From Diphasiastrum complanatum (taxonomy: Eukaryota > Streptophyta > Lycopodiopsida > Lycopodiales > Lycopodiaceae): a stretch of 62,000 nt of DNA. The stretch's first letter is position 1. Each line of letters begins with the position of its first letter. This document shows, one piece after another, positions 11,031 through 23,310 of this stretch. Location: positions 38,061,106 to 38,123,105 of the forward strand of contig CM055097.1 in NCBI GenBank assembly GCA_029204225.1, given 5' to 3'. The translations under genes were made by a program, and so were the position numbers. The notes under the pieces are model-generated. The model did not search any database and was not told where the DNA came from. It saw nothing but the letters and a program-made list of their open reading frames with translations.

Positions 11031-13207
11031 TACTTTTCATATATAAATTGCATTTACATTTAGAAGTATAATAGAAGGAATAAAGAATTGCAAATAGTAA
11101 ATGAGCTTTGGGTACTTATCAAAAAACTAGTCCTTAAAGAGATTGATTGTTTAGTTGTAGTTGTTGTTTTTGCAAAAACAGTTGCTTCACTATTCATGCC
11201 AAGGAATATGTTTCCTACTCACTGTTTGCACAATTGAGGCGATAATCAATCGTGAGACACCAGCATGACATAATTGCCATCCTCAATTGTGAGACACCAC
11301 TGCAACTTTATCATCACCGTCATACTCAACCTCCAGATCCTTGGCAACAATGGAACCTGCAAGTCAAAATTGTTTAGCTTGAAAGAGAAGAGGCAATGGT
11401 TGGCAACAAAAAGCTAGCAATCAAACTAGAAGAATACATGAAGAACTTCAAAATAATTTCTTCATCGACGCCTTATAGCACAAGCATATAAATTGCTAAT
11501 TGACTACGGAACCTTAGAACTTATGTTCATGTGCAGCAAATAAAATGTCTTTAGTTCCAACCAAAGAAGTTCAAAAGGCAAAGTGAGAAGAAGGGTCGTC
11601 AACTCTATCATCTCGTGGCAGTTGCATGTCCTAGTTTCCAACAACAAATTATTGATTGATGGAAATAGCGTAGTGCAAGATCAAAGTAAGTGATTTTATT
11701 GAGATAGGAAAAAAAACTAAGCATAAACCCAACTTGAATTTGTATTGTAATAGGTGGGCATTTGAATCAGCAAACTATAGAGCCATATTGGCATGATATT
11801 ACAACAACACCTACCAAAATATTGCTAGCTCATGATGTATTATCAAGGTATAGACTCGAGGACTTGCTTATTGGCAAAATCTCAGATTTTTGTCTTTAAA
11901 ACATGGAGGGTTGGCTTTTCAGATGGGCTCAAATTGGTTCAATCAAAAGAGCAGTGAAGAATTGAACAAATTGGATCTAAAGTTACGTAGAACTATGGAG
12001 CCTGATCATAGGTTCTTGGCACGTAGGATGAAACAATATAAAATGTACTGAATGATGCATTAATATACAGTACGCCTTTTGATTGTCAATTTCTTCGAAC
12101 AATTGTTTGTGTGTCATTGTGATTGTAATCACTGAATGCTGATTGCTCTTGTATGTGCGAGTGTGATTTGCTTTTCGGTTGTCGATGAACCATTACCTTT
12201 AATCTCAATTCGATTTTCGTCGAGAGAAATAACACGTGGTCTCTTCGCCAAATCTTACACAAAGTTTGGAACGGGGCAAGCGGTTAGTGCTAACGTTCTA
12301 TCAGCTTTAAGCAAATATTCTGGTGCAAACATTTTCACCGTACACTGAAACGTTTAGAATCTAGCAAACAAAATGTTTATCACTGCAGAGAAAGATGTAT
12401 GTAATTCAAGTCTCAAGATGCGTACGACTTCGAAACCAATCAGGTACTCTGCGCTGATTGCACCTCCTAAGGTCGTAATTATCCTCAATATCCCCAACCT
12501 TGGGCTGCACTGACAAATGCCTAGTCAAACATCACAAAAGCAGAGAAAAATAATGTTATCGTGGCAACCACAGACGACTCGCTACCGTACCCTGCTCTGG
12601 GGTGGTATGCCTCCTGGATCCATGTCTATGGCTGTTACTTTCGCTCCTGCTTCGATTTGTATCACCGTATTTTTCCTTGATCTGCAAAGAATCTCATAGT
12701 TTCAATATAAATGAGAGATAACATATAGAAGAAAGATTTCTTATGCCGTAAGTAATTTCAAATGCACGCAAACACGTGATCTGTCCTGCCTTCTCAGATT
12801 GTTTCTTTCACCAAATCATACGCAATCATCAGGCTTAAACTGGAAAACGCAGTCAGTGCCTGTGCAATGGCCTAGCCTACACAATCCCGAATGGTTCCTT
12901 GAAAGAATTTTCTGCAGATGGAAGTTGGAATAGCACCTTTCCTTTCACTGTCTTACTGCTGCCGCCCAGTAGCGAAAATTGCACCAGGTAAATGAATTGC
13001 TCTCTTCAATCCACTCAATCTGCTCCTAAACCCACTTCAATGCAGATGCTTTTTTAATGTATGGCTGCCGTGTCTGCTCGTCTGCTCCTGCTGCCCAAAG
13101 CGAATGAAAGGTACGAAGAACAAAAGGAAACGGCAAACGTCTGAACGTTGGAACTTGGGACGCACCCATTTTAATCGAAACTCTTATACTCAAAACTACG
13201 CACAATA
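11031..13207. other. Uncharacterised stretch, no gene supported
   Basis: No motif of a known family was seen on either strand. Open frames of 60-70 codons (12136-12348, 12517-12699) have no supporting context. Two short copies of an AATTGTGAGACACCA-like phrase occur near 11240 and 11280. Confidence 0.4.
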
Positions 13208-13501
13208 CCCTAAATGTTTGGGAGTGGGCATAGCTTAATCAAAACTCACATGTATGTCAACTAAAAACCTGAGATGCTACCCTAATTTGTACCTATAGCC
13301 TTTCTTGAGTCAACCTTTCATGAATTGGAGGACCCACTTCAGATTCATTCATCAACCTCACACTAAAAGATTGTTTGAGGCGTTCTACGTTTGATTGTTG
13401 TACCACATTTTTAATTCGATTTATTTGGTTAAATTTTATAGTGTGCAATCAGATTATGCCCTAAATGTTTGGGAGTGGGCATAGCTTAATCAAAACTCAC
13501 A
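13208..13501. repeat. 43-bp direct repeat pair
   Basis: The stretch starting CCCTAAATGTTTGGGAGTGG occurs at 13208-13250 and again at 13459-13501, identical by eye over 43 bp, with about 208 bp between them. The function is unknown. Confidence 0.85.
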
Positions 13502-13539
13502 CACTTGAGGTAAGTTGTGCAAATGAGAGTAGTCATCTT

Positions 13540-13541
<2 letters not shown>

Positions 13542-13621
<80 letters not shown>
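13542..13621. repeat. (CT)n microsatellite
   Basis: About 80 bp of CT dinucleotides with a few TTT interruptions, followed by a short CACGCACA stretch. The open frame across it (poly Ser-Leu) is an artefact of the repeat. Confidence 0.95.
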
Positions 13622-15150
13622 ACGCACACACGCACAACCATGTTAATTTTTTAATGTTAATTTTTTTTGGCAAATACACCTCATCATTAACTATCATTCG
13701 GTTATTTGAAAGACTATTCAAGCACATTCTTTAAGTCTTTTGGTGGGAAAAAATTTCACGTCATTTTAGAAAAGTTATAAACTAAAAAATTCTATAATGT
13801 TGTATATTTTTTGCACCAATTTATTTATTGCATAGGTTTGTTGTTGTTTCCTGATTTTCTACAAGGAGTGCAATATTATAGCATAATATTTATTTCAAAA
13901 ATCAAGAGCTGGTCGTCATTAGTTTTTATGTCATTCAAAATTCAAATAAATTCATCAGAGAAACCATTGAGTGACCGTATCTTCTAGTTACAGATTGTCA
14001 AGGTCGATATCAAAACTTTATCCCATCAAGCTACAAACTTCACCTTTAATCAATTTATCAATTGAAACAACACGTAGAGCAACAAGCTATTTACAAGGAA
14101 CAATTGTAAAACGATATGTTTCTGAAAATCGTATAGTTTTTCTTAATACCAACCTACAAAAATCTAGAAATATTTCAGAAACAAAAAAGATTTTGAAAAC
14201 ATTGCTCGACCACAATCTCTCAAACAATCCAATGATGCAAGAAATCCTTACTTTGTATGAAACAAACATTGTTTGGTTTGTGTTTGGTATATACAAACAC
14301 TATGACATGTCTGCTTGATAAAGATCAACTAGAATCAATTTTTGAAGCAATGCAAACAAATCCAATGATTCACAACTTTGTAATTTTGGAAGACATCACA
14401 AAACAAACATCTAACCAAAAACACTAAAAAACTACCATATAACACCAATTACGTAGCAAAATAAACTTGCAACAATGCTCAATGCAATTTCAGCCAATAT
14501 CAAAGGCTTACTAGTAAACCTAGACAACGACAAAATAATCATTTGAAAACATCATTATTATTTTTTATTCAATTAGATTACATTAAATGAGAGTTAGCTC
14601 ATTTTTTCAATTTTCACGCTATACCTCCATCTCTATTAATAATGTAAGTCTAGACTAAACATGTGATTATCTTATCCACTAATACAGAATATTTAGCTCT
14701 ACAAAAAGACATACTTGAATACATGTCCAAAAATTAGAATGCAAATGAACAAAACATCTTCAAACATGTCTTAAAGTATAGTCTTGGACCAATCATATCT
14801 AGATGAACTCCATCTTGGCATCAACAAAACTTCAATGGTTTACTTTCCTTGGTGGAATGTTGGAGACTACCACATTATTTCCTAAATTTGACATTTGATT
14901 AAATGACCAATAGGAAATAGGATGAAAATCCAACATATTGAAAACCAGATTTAAAAATCTAACAATTGCTCTGGGTATTTTTGTACATATATAAACAAGC
15001 CCAACAAAATAGAAAAATTTGAGCGAGGGTCGTGGCATCCTGTGAGTGTAATTTTCATAACCCAATGAGCACAAGTAAAATATTGTGCCAGTGAATAAAG
15101 TAGACTTGGGCCATGTAAATAAAATAATATAGAAGACCCAAAGTCCAAGT
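13622..15150. other. Uncharacterised AT-rich stretch
   Basis: The plus-strand frame 13971-14318 (115 codons, lysine/threonine-rich) is the longest. It has no recognisable motif, and no neighbouring frame with a family match supports it. I do not call it a gene. Confidence 0.4.
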
Positions 15151-15877
15151 TGTTAAGTTTCAAGTTATTAGTCAAAGTCAAATTGGTGGTAGGTAGAGTG
15201 TGCTTCTTTGTGCACCGTAGATTTAGTTATGAGGTGAGTTATGCTCTGATTAGGGTCCTTAAATAAATATTTTTTGACCATATCACCTTGAAAATTAATG
15301 TTTTCAAGGCCTGCTGCCGTAGGGTGACCTCAACTATGCGCCACGCCTCAGCCCACCAGCCCTAGGTGAACCCTAAACCTATTTAACCCTAGACCTAGGT
15401 CGACTCTAACCCTAAGGATGCGTTGCTATAGTATTTAAGGCATAGCCCTTAGCAATTTCAGTTATCCATTAATTTTATAGGCTTGTTGTTTTTATGCATT
15501 TAGTTGTTTTCTTAGTTCATCGCTATTGAGGCTGGCATACCTTTTCATTTGTTCTATGATCAGTGTGAGAAATATAAACTAGTTTAGTCATGTTTAATTC
15601 ATTTGGCAATTTAGGCCAATATGCATCTTAGACTTAAAGATAAACATTATGAAGTTATTTTAGTCTACGTTCATTTGAATTACCATTTTAGAAAGTGTGG
15701 GAAACAGAAGTAGGCCGAGTTTGGGAAGATTCAAATTTGAATGTCTGGTACATTGAATTTAGTCCATTTACATATAGGGCTTGGAATAGATCTAGAAGTT
15801 TCCTATTGTTGATAAGCTTGGAGGACATCCAAATAGGTCAAGGACCTGTTATAAATAGTATACAAACGTGGGAAGAG

Positions 15878-15879
<2 letters not shown>

Positions 15880-15964
<85 letters not shown>
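15880..15964. repeat. (CT)n microsatellite
   Basis: An uninterrupted run of about 42 CT units. It probably lies inside the LTR that ends at 16276. Poly(Ser-Leu) and poly(Arg-Glu) frames here are repeat artefacts. Confidence 0.95.
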
Positions 15965-15968
<4 letters not shown>

Positions 15969-16276
15969 CATGCTTATACATGATTTCACTTTGGATTCAT
16001 ATATCCATATTTGAAATGTAGTGTTGATATCTTGCAATCTTGTGTGTAGAATGCTATCGTAAGGTGAGTAATGGATCCACACATGTGAAATACAATGCTT
16101 TACTGTTATTGTACGAACATCAATTTCATTTTATCATAGATTTGATCTTATTGAGTTTACATCACTTATGTGTAGTTGATGTTAGATTTCTACATTGTCA
16201 ATGGTGCTAGATGTGTTGTTCATAACCAAAGATCAAAGGGACATATTGGATCTTAGTGATCTGATAATTCTTCACA

Positions 16277-16289
16277 TGGTATCAGAGCT
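16277..16289 (+). promoter_or_regulatory. Primer-binding site of an LTR remnant
   Basis: TGGTATCAGAGCT directly after TTCACA, the expected ...CA end of an LTR. The LTR to its left (perhaps from the TGTTAAG at 15151, holding the CT microsatellite) has no second copy in the window, so its start cannot be set. Confidence 0.7.
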
Positions 16290-17031
16290 ATTGTTGCAAG
16301 TTATAGAAGGATCAGCCATCTCTAGCAAGGATTTGGAGGAGTTACCAATTCTAGAGCATGCTAGATTGTGTTCTACTAAAAAATCAAGCATTTTTCATGT
16401 GTAGAATTGATTTTTTGTAAATCAAAACTCAATATAGGGTTATGAACTTGAAGTAGGCTGATTGCACACATTACTTACTAGATTTGGGCAACTTTAATTG
16501 CACTAGATAGGTCTCATTGAAGACTACAAGATTCTATATCAACTTTGTAGCATTTGCATATAGAGTCTGGATGATTCAATTTTTTGTACTTTTTTCAAAA
16601 CCCTAAACTTGTTTGGATCTCTTGTTTTTGAGGTTGTTGGACTTCTCAAGAGTGTGTTTCAAGTTTAGGAAGTGTAAAAGCTCATGAGATTGTAGGTTGA
16701 TCATGTGTTAATCAAGTATTTTCCATTCTATGTGTTGATTTTGCTAGGTTTGGTGCAAGAAAGAGATTTGAGAGATTCCATATCTTTGTGATTTCTTCTT
16801 GAGTTCATTTGTTGACATTCAAGAGATCCAAATCAGAGGAGGGGATTGGATATCCTTGAAAATGTCTCTGTTGAAGCCACATGCATGAGTTGCCTCATGC
16901 GAGTAATTGTTTGCTGTAAAAATTGACTTGATAGGTCCATCATAGGTAGATAAATTTGAGAAATACTCCCTCTTACTTGTCATGTGGGAGCTAGCCCCAC
17001 TATCTATCCACCAAGGGTCTTGTTACGAGCT
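16290..17031 (+). other. Retroelement leader-like sequence, no coding match
   Basis: Sequence after the PBS at 16277. It looks like the untranslated leader of a copia element in base composition, but no gag start is recognisable before the unrelated repeat at 17032. Confidence 0.4.
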
Positions 17032-17378
17032 TGTGACTAGTGCCGAACCCTAGAGAACACGTCTAGGTCAGATACCACAGTCAGGGTCATGTCCAGCGTA
17101 CATGACCAACAGGGCAAGACAGTGTGAGTAGTGTGCCTCAGCACGGTCCATAGCCATGGTGGGCCTAACACAGCCTAGGGACCCTGTAAGCAGGATAGGA
17201 CCTCTAGTTGGGTCCCGACGTGCAGTCGGCCACGACAGTGACACGTGGCCGACACTTGGCAGTTGCATGCTACCAGGTCTCACATTGGGCTAGGAGGGGC
17301 TTGCTCCATATCAGGGAGTAGGCAAGGTTGGGTGGATCAGTTAGTGTTTGCCCTATTGTGGTGTTAGGATCTATTACA
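17032..17378. repeat. Small LTR-like repeat, first copy
   Basis: The left part (17032-17086) reads GTTACGAGCTTGTGAC and runs to a minus-strand PBS-like AGATACCA. The right part (about 17247-17378) ends GGATCTATTACA. The right part and left flank match the reverse complement of 54150-54400, including the phrase around TTGGCAGTTGCATGCTACCA. About 160 bp in the middle (GC-rich) is absent from the 54-kb copy. Small size and a PBS-like flank suggest a TRIM-type or truncated LTR element. Confidence 0.65.
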
Positions 17379-17746
17379 AGTCTTCACCTCTTATGCTTGA
17401 AGATGAGAAACTTGACATCATGAGTGAATCTTCATGAGATCTCTCTTCTTCGAACTACCCAAAATTCTGAAATTTGACTTTTTTCAAAAGTAGTGATTTT
17501 GCAAAATAGTAACTTTCCAATGGATCCATTTACATATGTTCGGACCTATTTTTAATAATCGAAAAAACCATTTATGTGGCCCGAACTTGGTTCTTCTGTG
17601 AGTTCTAATTTGCAAAGCACTTTGTATTGTTGAAAAACATGATTGCATATTCCCTTTCCATGTATGTTATTTGGCACCCTTCATGATTGGAGGAATATTC
17701 TGTTATTTTTGGCTGTTGTTGTGCTTGTATTGTGTAGGACGATGAC
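17379..17746. other. Spacer, nothing recognised
   Basis: AT-rich sequence between the small LTR-like repeat and the CACTA relic. No coding match. Confidence 0.4.
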
Positions 17747-19261
17747 TTGCAGTCACATGACTATCGGAGAATTCGACCAGATGTTGCCATACAATCCACA
17801 AGATTGAGACGTGCAAGCTCCCGAGAGCCACCACTTTCCTTGCATACACCACCCGTGGACTTGCATGAAGATATGTCCCAAGGAGACATAGTACACGAGG
17901 ATGTGCCATTCACAATGCATGTTCACGAGGGGCACATGGATGACATGATGGATGCATTCTTCACGAACGCACCCAGGCCACATTGACAACGGAACAAGAG
18001 ATGATGCATGGCTTTTCCTTTGTACGAGGGTGGACAAATGTCAAAGTTGTGAGCTTGTTTGTTACTTTTGAACTTGCAAACTAAGTACGGGTGGTTGGAT
18101 GTGAGCGTCACGGAGTTGTTTGCGTAAGCTTGCGAGCTTCTTGTGTGTTATTATAGACAAATTGATTTCATCTCATTTTATTTTTTTATGCGTTGTCTAT
18201 ATATAACTAATTACATAAATATATATTTTGTCGTAGTTTGCTCAGAAAAATATTGTTTCCAAATAACACCATGGCAGCATCTTGACAAGAAGCCAAGAAA
18301 ATGCTATCTGTGGTCGGCATGGATTACAAGAGTATTCATGCATGTCCCAATGATTTCATCGTATATTGAGATGAGTTTGAGGAGGCAAGCACATGTCCAT
18401 GCTGTGGGGAACACCGCTACAGGCAAGATTTACAAGGAGCGACCATACCCACCAAGGTGGTAAGACATTTTTTCATCATACCCAGGATACGCCACATGTT
18501 TAAGTGTAATTCTATCATGGAGCTAATGACATTTGAGCAATCGTTCATTGGATGATACTATGAGGATCCCTGCCAATATCTCCAGCATGGAAGCACATGG
18601 ATGCAACTTGGCAAAAGTTTAGGGATGAGCCTCGCCATTTGCATTTGGGGTTGGTGATAGATGGTGTGAATCCATTCAGTTTGTGCTCCACATCATGGTT
18701 GTCCTTGTAAATTACAACATCACCCCTTGGCTAAGTATCAAGAAGGGGCACCTAATGCTCGCCCTTCTTATCCCAGGAAAATACAAGGCAAAAAATATGG
18801 ACGTGTATATGGATCCCTTGATAGATGAGCTAAAGATTCTATGGCAAGGAGTCCAAGTGAGCGATATATTAAGACCACTAAGACAAAGAGATTTTGTGGT
18901 AAAGGGGATCTTGATGTGGACGATGCATGACTTTCCTAGATATGGGGAATGTTCGGGTGAGATCTCCTTGCTATGGGTTCGATTCATGGTATTGTATTAA
19001 ATTTTATGTGCATTCACAAATTTTCTTTCAATTCGAACATTGGACCCACAATTAAGTTGGTTGTTTTGTCTCAATGTAGGGCTCCAAACTAGTGGCTACA
19101 ATGCATGCCCTATTTGTATTTGCAAGCATGTCACTTACAACATCTATGAAAGATGGTTTATGAGGGCCACACTCGATACCTTTCGCAACGAATTTCTGAT
19201 ATTCAGTAGGAAAGTGAAAGTGATGTCAAGGCACCAATCCTCAATGAAGAATTATACTTGA
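17747..19261 (+). pseudogene. CACTA (En/Spm) transposase relic, TNP2 type
   Basis: Several frames together read as a plant TNP2 transposase (Transposase_21 family). At 17920-17985 is an N-terminal phrase HEGHMDDMMDAFFTNA. At 18279-18370 is QEAKKMLSVVGMDYKSIHAC followed by PNDFIVY and a stop. Then come CPCCGEHRYRQ and KVVRHFFIIPRIRHMFKC at 18390-18510, and HLHLGLVIDGVNPF near 18640. VVLVNYNITPW, LALLIPGK, MDVYMDPLIDELK and LMWTMHDFPRYGECSG lie at 18700-18960. The zinc-binding GYNACPIC is at 19100 after a possible intron (about 18990-19078). TNP2 cuts and pastes CACTA elements. Frameshifts and stops make this copy dead. Its terminal repeats were not found. Confidence 0.85.
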
Positions 19262-20140
19262 AGACTTTCGGTACATTGTTGTCAGACACACAAGCAGCCA
19301 TTCAACATTTTGTCAGCCTAGAAAAAGTCTCAAGGAAGCTCAGATCAAAGTATGATTCCATTCAAGCATACCTAATCCAGAAGAATGCGGAGCTGATCAA
19401 GAAAGATACAGCCCTCGAAGAAGCGAGAGGTAGACAGGATGCTACGCTGGAGGTACTTGAAGCAATTCAAGAGCAGTCCAATGCTTTTGAAAATGAAAAT
19501 ATATTGCTCAAGCACCAGATCCAGACCCTGCAGGGTTTTTTGCAAGAGGAAAGACATGTACGAGCTACTTTGTAGAGTAGTAACGAGGAGCTGAGTGACA
19601 AACTCAGCAATGCCATTACCAACAAGGAGAGTGCTAAAGCAAATCAAAGGCAACTCCAGAACTCTGTTGTCCAGCTACAGAATTCTGCAGACATGCTAAG
19701 GAAAGGCAACCAAATTTATAAGAGACTGGCCGAGGAGGCAGTTTTATGGCGAATAAGCGTTGAAGTATCACATGGGAGATACAAGTTCGACCCAACAGCT
19801 TGGAAGGGCATACAAGAAAGAATTATCCAGACCTTCTAGCTGCAATATTTGCAACCCCATATGGTTTCATATGAGAAATTGAAAGAAGAACTGGAAGAGA
19901 CTAAGTTTCAATCAAGCCAGACCTAGAATTTTGAAGACAAAGAACCTGTCCAGCGCCAAGATTAGCCTACGCAGATGGATGAGCCAGCCAAAGATATATC
20001 AGAGAAGGCCATCTAGATGGATATTGTTTTTAAGCAAATCCAGAAAGATCAAGAGGTGCAGACTGACCCTGAGGATGTTGTGAAGCTGAAAGCAACTAGT
20101 GACACAGCTGTTGTAGACCAACCAGCAACTCTACAGTAGG
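19205..20140 (+). pseudogene. Long coiled-coil ORF, function unknown
   Basis: One frame runs for roughly 300 codons with four or more in-frame stops (19573, about 19837, 19924 and later). It is dominated by heptad-like, Glu/Lys/Gln/Leu-rich sequence, for example LEVLEAIQEQSNAFENENIL, ELSDKLSNAITNKESAKANQ and KLKEELEETK. This predicts a long coiled coil. No enzyme motif was seen. It follows the CACTA relic directly but the join is abrupt, so it may belong to another element. A similar coiled-coil ORF sits in element G (47778-48410, minus strand). A gag-like or structural protein of a retroelement is possible (inference). Confidence 0.5.
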
Positions 20141-20841
20141 CTGAAGCATCACATATGTGAAAGTACTGTACTTTAGGACCATAAATGGATCTACAAAAGA
20201 TCCAAAAGAGTGATTGGATACTTGCTTAACAATCTATCAAAAAACTAGACACAAAAAAGTTGATCTAGATTGGCAATTTGACAAACAACAAGCATTAACA
20301 ATCAAAAGCATTGATCAACATCAAAATCCGAGCCCACACGTGTGTACTACAGACTGTAGTACGGCCTTCAACCTGAGAAACAAGTAGAAATTGATTTGGT
20401 TTCATTTGGATCACAAAAACTCAATGTACATAGTGAACGAGCTTGAGATTGCCAATGAGCTCCAAAAATTTTCTATCTTCTCACTATGGAGAGAGGGAAT
20501 ACATAGCAAATTCGACGTCCTTCTTGAAGTTAGGTGGATTTCCAGCATGTAATAAGGAAGTTAACTCACTCTCCTTGACCTAAAATGAAACCTTAGTCTA
20601 TTTCCTAGAGTCATGCTTGGTAGATAGCTAGTTGGTCAAATTTTCACCTTAAATCTAGGATTTAGGTCCTATAAACTAGGAATCACTACCAAAATGACAT
20701 GACCAACCCTATGGACTTGACCTAGCCTACATTAGGAAGGGTTTCCCACGTGGCATCATGGCCTCACATGTGTGGGGCCCACTTGTGTACACAATTTACA
20801 CTAATCTACATGGCTTTTGATCAAGCTAGATTTGCCAATTT
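20141..20841. other. Copia leader-like sequence
   Basis: Contains CACACGTGTG at about 20337 and phrases (GTACTACAGACTGTAGTACGG) reminiscent of the leader regions of the copia family at 28600-28690 and 42190. No coding sequence. Probably the remnant of a leader whose element is gone. Confidence 0.4.
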
Positions 20842-20984
20842 TTGGCAATTCTTCACAACATAGTGGAATTGTCTAAGAGGAAGAACAAGGTAGTGTATTC
20901 ACTGCTAAGGATAGAATTTCAGACATTCCAACAGGAACTAACATTTTTTATTCCACCTTTTATAGTCCAGAATTCCAGTGGAGA

Positions 20985-21788
20985 ATGGATTACCTTCTTT
21001 TACCTAAACTTTTTTATAATACTAAAGAACAATGGAAGAGCCCTTGGACTTTCTTTAATCTAAACACTTTTTGGGCCAAACTAACAGTGCACCAAAAAGG
21101 TATCCTTGCTCTTGCCATTGTTCAGAGTAAGTTCAATGTGCAAACTAACTATATCCATGTTATTATAGGATCTTTGAATATATATATCCTAGAATATCTA
21201 AAAACATTTGAAAACAATTTTTTTCCTACCCTAGATGAGTATCGAAATCAGCTAGATTCAGTTAATATCTATGATGTTAAAGAAGATGTCCCTAGCCCTA
21301 ATCCAATTCCTTCTAGATTATCCAGTCAGATGTTATTCCCTGATCTGTGGAAAATCTACACAGATTGGGAAGCTAACTATTCTCATTATATGGAGGAAGT
21401 TAAAACAAATAATATACTTCGCTCCACTAATCCAATAACCAGACCATACCATACTTACAATTATGTAAATATTGGTTCTCTCATTTCATATGCACTTTTA
21501 TCCATTCAGCAATTGTACGTGAAAGAGAAATTCCCATAATATACATATGCAGCTCTCTCAGTAACTGTCTCTTTTGTTGAGATGTCTGAAATCTTGTCTG
21601 AGGATAGTTGGTACACTCATCTTGTAAATAACACATTGATCGACAACCCCCTTGCACCATTGGAAAATTGCGGAATGGGAGGTTATCCGAATTTATCATT
21701 TCAGAAAAATTACAACCAGAAGAACAATTACTATCTTGCTACAAAAGGGATGACCCTAGAACAAGTCAATGAAGAAAATGAAACCTGA
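20985..21788 (+). pseudogene. Unrecognised protein relic with one internal stop
   Basis: Frame 20985-21539 continues past a single TAA (21537-21539) in the same frame to 21788, about 267 codons. Coding of the same flavour may begin earlier, near 20842, in another frame. The product is rich in aromatic residues and Asn (FFNLNTFWAKLTVHQKGIL, YHTYNYVNIGSLISYALLS, LENCGMGGYPNLSF). I see no catalytic motif and no family I can name with confidence. The continuous frame after the stop argues that this was once a real protein. It could be a transposon-borne, viral or host gene. Confidence 0.4.
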
Positions 21789-22439
21789 GCAAAAGCTATT
21801 TTCCATAGAAAGTCAGTCAGCAAGAAGCAACAAAGGAGAATGTAAGGACCTTGTTTGCGAGCCACTGCACAGCTGAGGAAGGGGATATGTGGAGCCTCAT
21901 GATCTCCCATTATCCAAAATTATTGTCTATATCGTAAAATTAAATTGCGTCACACATATTTCTCATGTCTTACTGAATTTCAGATACTCTAAAATGGATT
22001 TTCAGGCGTCACCAGAGAGCGACGATTCTAACTAATGTGTGCAGGGAATTAGCCGAAGCTGATAAGCATAACCATAAGCAGAACTTCTTTCAATTCTGAA
22101 TGAACTATGTGTTCAGATAATGAACTTGTTTGATGCTCTGTTTAGTTTGCTTCCTATGATAAGAACTAATTCACTATATTCAATTAAGAGGAATCATTAG
22201 CCAATACGATTATGTTTGATGAATCTATTTGCTAGTTGTTGTCTGATCTGATTGCTTACTGTTACCCGAAGAGCCTGAAAGATAAGTAATCTTTATAACC
22301 ATAGACCTTGACCAAATCGTTTCACCATCGGTGTTCCTGGATGCCAATTTACCCAAATATCTTTAAATAACCAGATATGTCGCTGTAGTATTCATTGTGA
22401 ATATTACACATCACATTTCATTTTCCTTCTTACATACAC
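21789..22439. other. Spacer, nothing recognised
   Basis: Follows the relic ending at 21788. No open frame with a recognisable motif. Confidence 0.4.
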
Positions 22440-23030
22440 TTGTCATACAAAAGAAGAGATTATTTTCTCTCTTGGGGAATGATCAAACCTTTTATACTAC
22501 TTATTTCATTGATTTTGTGGAAATCTATAACGACTAGGCCACCACATATGGATTTCAAACTCAGAATGGGAGTAAAACTCGGCGATGTGCCATTTGTTAA
22601 AAATCAAGTGCACACATGGAAGAGAATTCAATTCTTACTTAGTAGTGATCCAAAAAACCTCACAAGCTAGAATGTACAACCCAAGGGAAGGAATTCCATT
22701 AATCCTCCAGTTCTCACCTACTGGAAGAAAACTAGCAATTTATCTTTGCATCACTACCTTCAGAATTTACTATTTAAGCATTGTGGTTTTTTGTTGTTCT
22801 CTTAAAATACAATCTATGCGTTCACAATGTCACTGATTTTGTTCGTCAACACAACCATGACCCACCTCTAACCCTCAACAGTCAATGGTGTTCTTGCTAC
22901 AAGCACTCCTCTATATCAAGTAAACATTCAAATCACTGTATTTCAATGCCAACAACAGATCTATACTTCAAGGTGTTGGAATGGCAAAGTGGAGCCACAG
23001 CTCCAAAGAAATCCCATAAGTAGAAGTGGG
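22440..23030 (+). pseudogene. Second unrecognised coding relic
   Basis: Three overlapping plus-strand frames (22440-22670, 22585-22836, 22781-23023) look like one protein broken by frameshifts. Phrases seen are LGDVPFVKNQVHTWKRIQFL, FVRQHNHDPPLTLNSQW, LYFKVLEWQSGATAPKK and KWDFVQSGYK. I do not recognise the family. It may be the downstream part of the protein at 20985-21788, since both lie on the same strand about 650 bp apart. Low confidence. Confidence 0.3.
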
Positions 23031-23297
23031 ACTTTGTTCAAAGTGGATATAAGTGATAAATCTCTAAGTGCTTAATGTCCCCTGATACCAGCCCCTTTGT
23101 GGGTAAGGGGGAGCACTTGGATTCGTGGGTGGCTAGGCGTCTGGGGACGGGATTCCGGAACGCAACTCACAGAAGGGGCAAAAGGCTCCATGATTTTGGT
23201 GAAACCTCTGAACCGAAAAGGTTAAGTTGCATCACGGTGCAACCTCTAAACCAGAAAGGTTAAGTTGTATCCGTTGTAGGCCCACCAAATTTCTACA
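22974..23297 (+). repeat. Possible 5' LTR of a copia remnant
   Basis: TGTTGGAATG to TTTCTACA, 324 bp, followed immediately by a PBS. The right border is firm because of the PBS. The left border is a guess, because no second LTR copy exists in the window and the unrecognised coding relic overlaps it. Confidence 0.5.
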
Positions 23298-23310
23298 TGG
23301 TATCAGAGCC
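23298..23310 (+). promoter_or_regulatory. Primer-binding site (tRNA-iMet type)
   Basis: TGGTATCAGAGCC follows TTTCTACA. The gag expected to its right is absent: about 0.9 kb of non-coding sequence leads into the minus-strand element F. Confidence 0.8.

Noticed and set aside
13465-13734. Open frame rich in Ser-Leu repeats
   Set aside because: Produced by the (CT)n microsatellite.
14087-14318. Plus and minus open frames near 14 kb as a gene
   Set aside because: No motif, no family match and AT-rich composition in which such frames arise by chance.
15695-16082. Open frames of Ser-Leu (+) and Arg-Glu (-) repeats
   Set aside because: Translation of the (CT)n microsatellite on both strands.
20985-21788. 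Faint resemblance of the unknown relic to arthropod hexamerin-type proteins
   Set aside because: Only general aromatic/Asn richness; no conserved motif could be matched.
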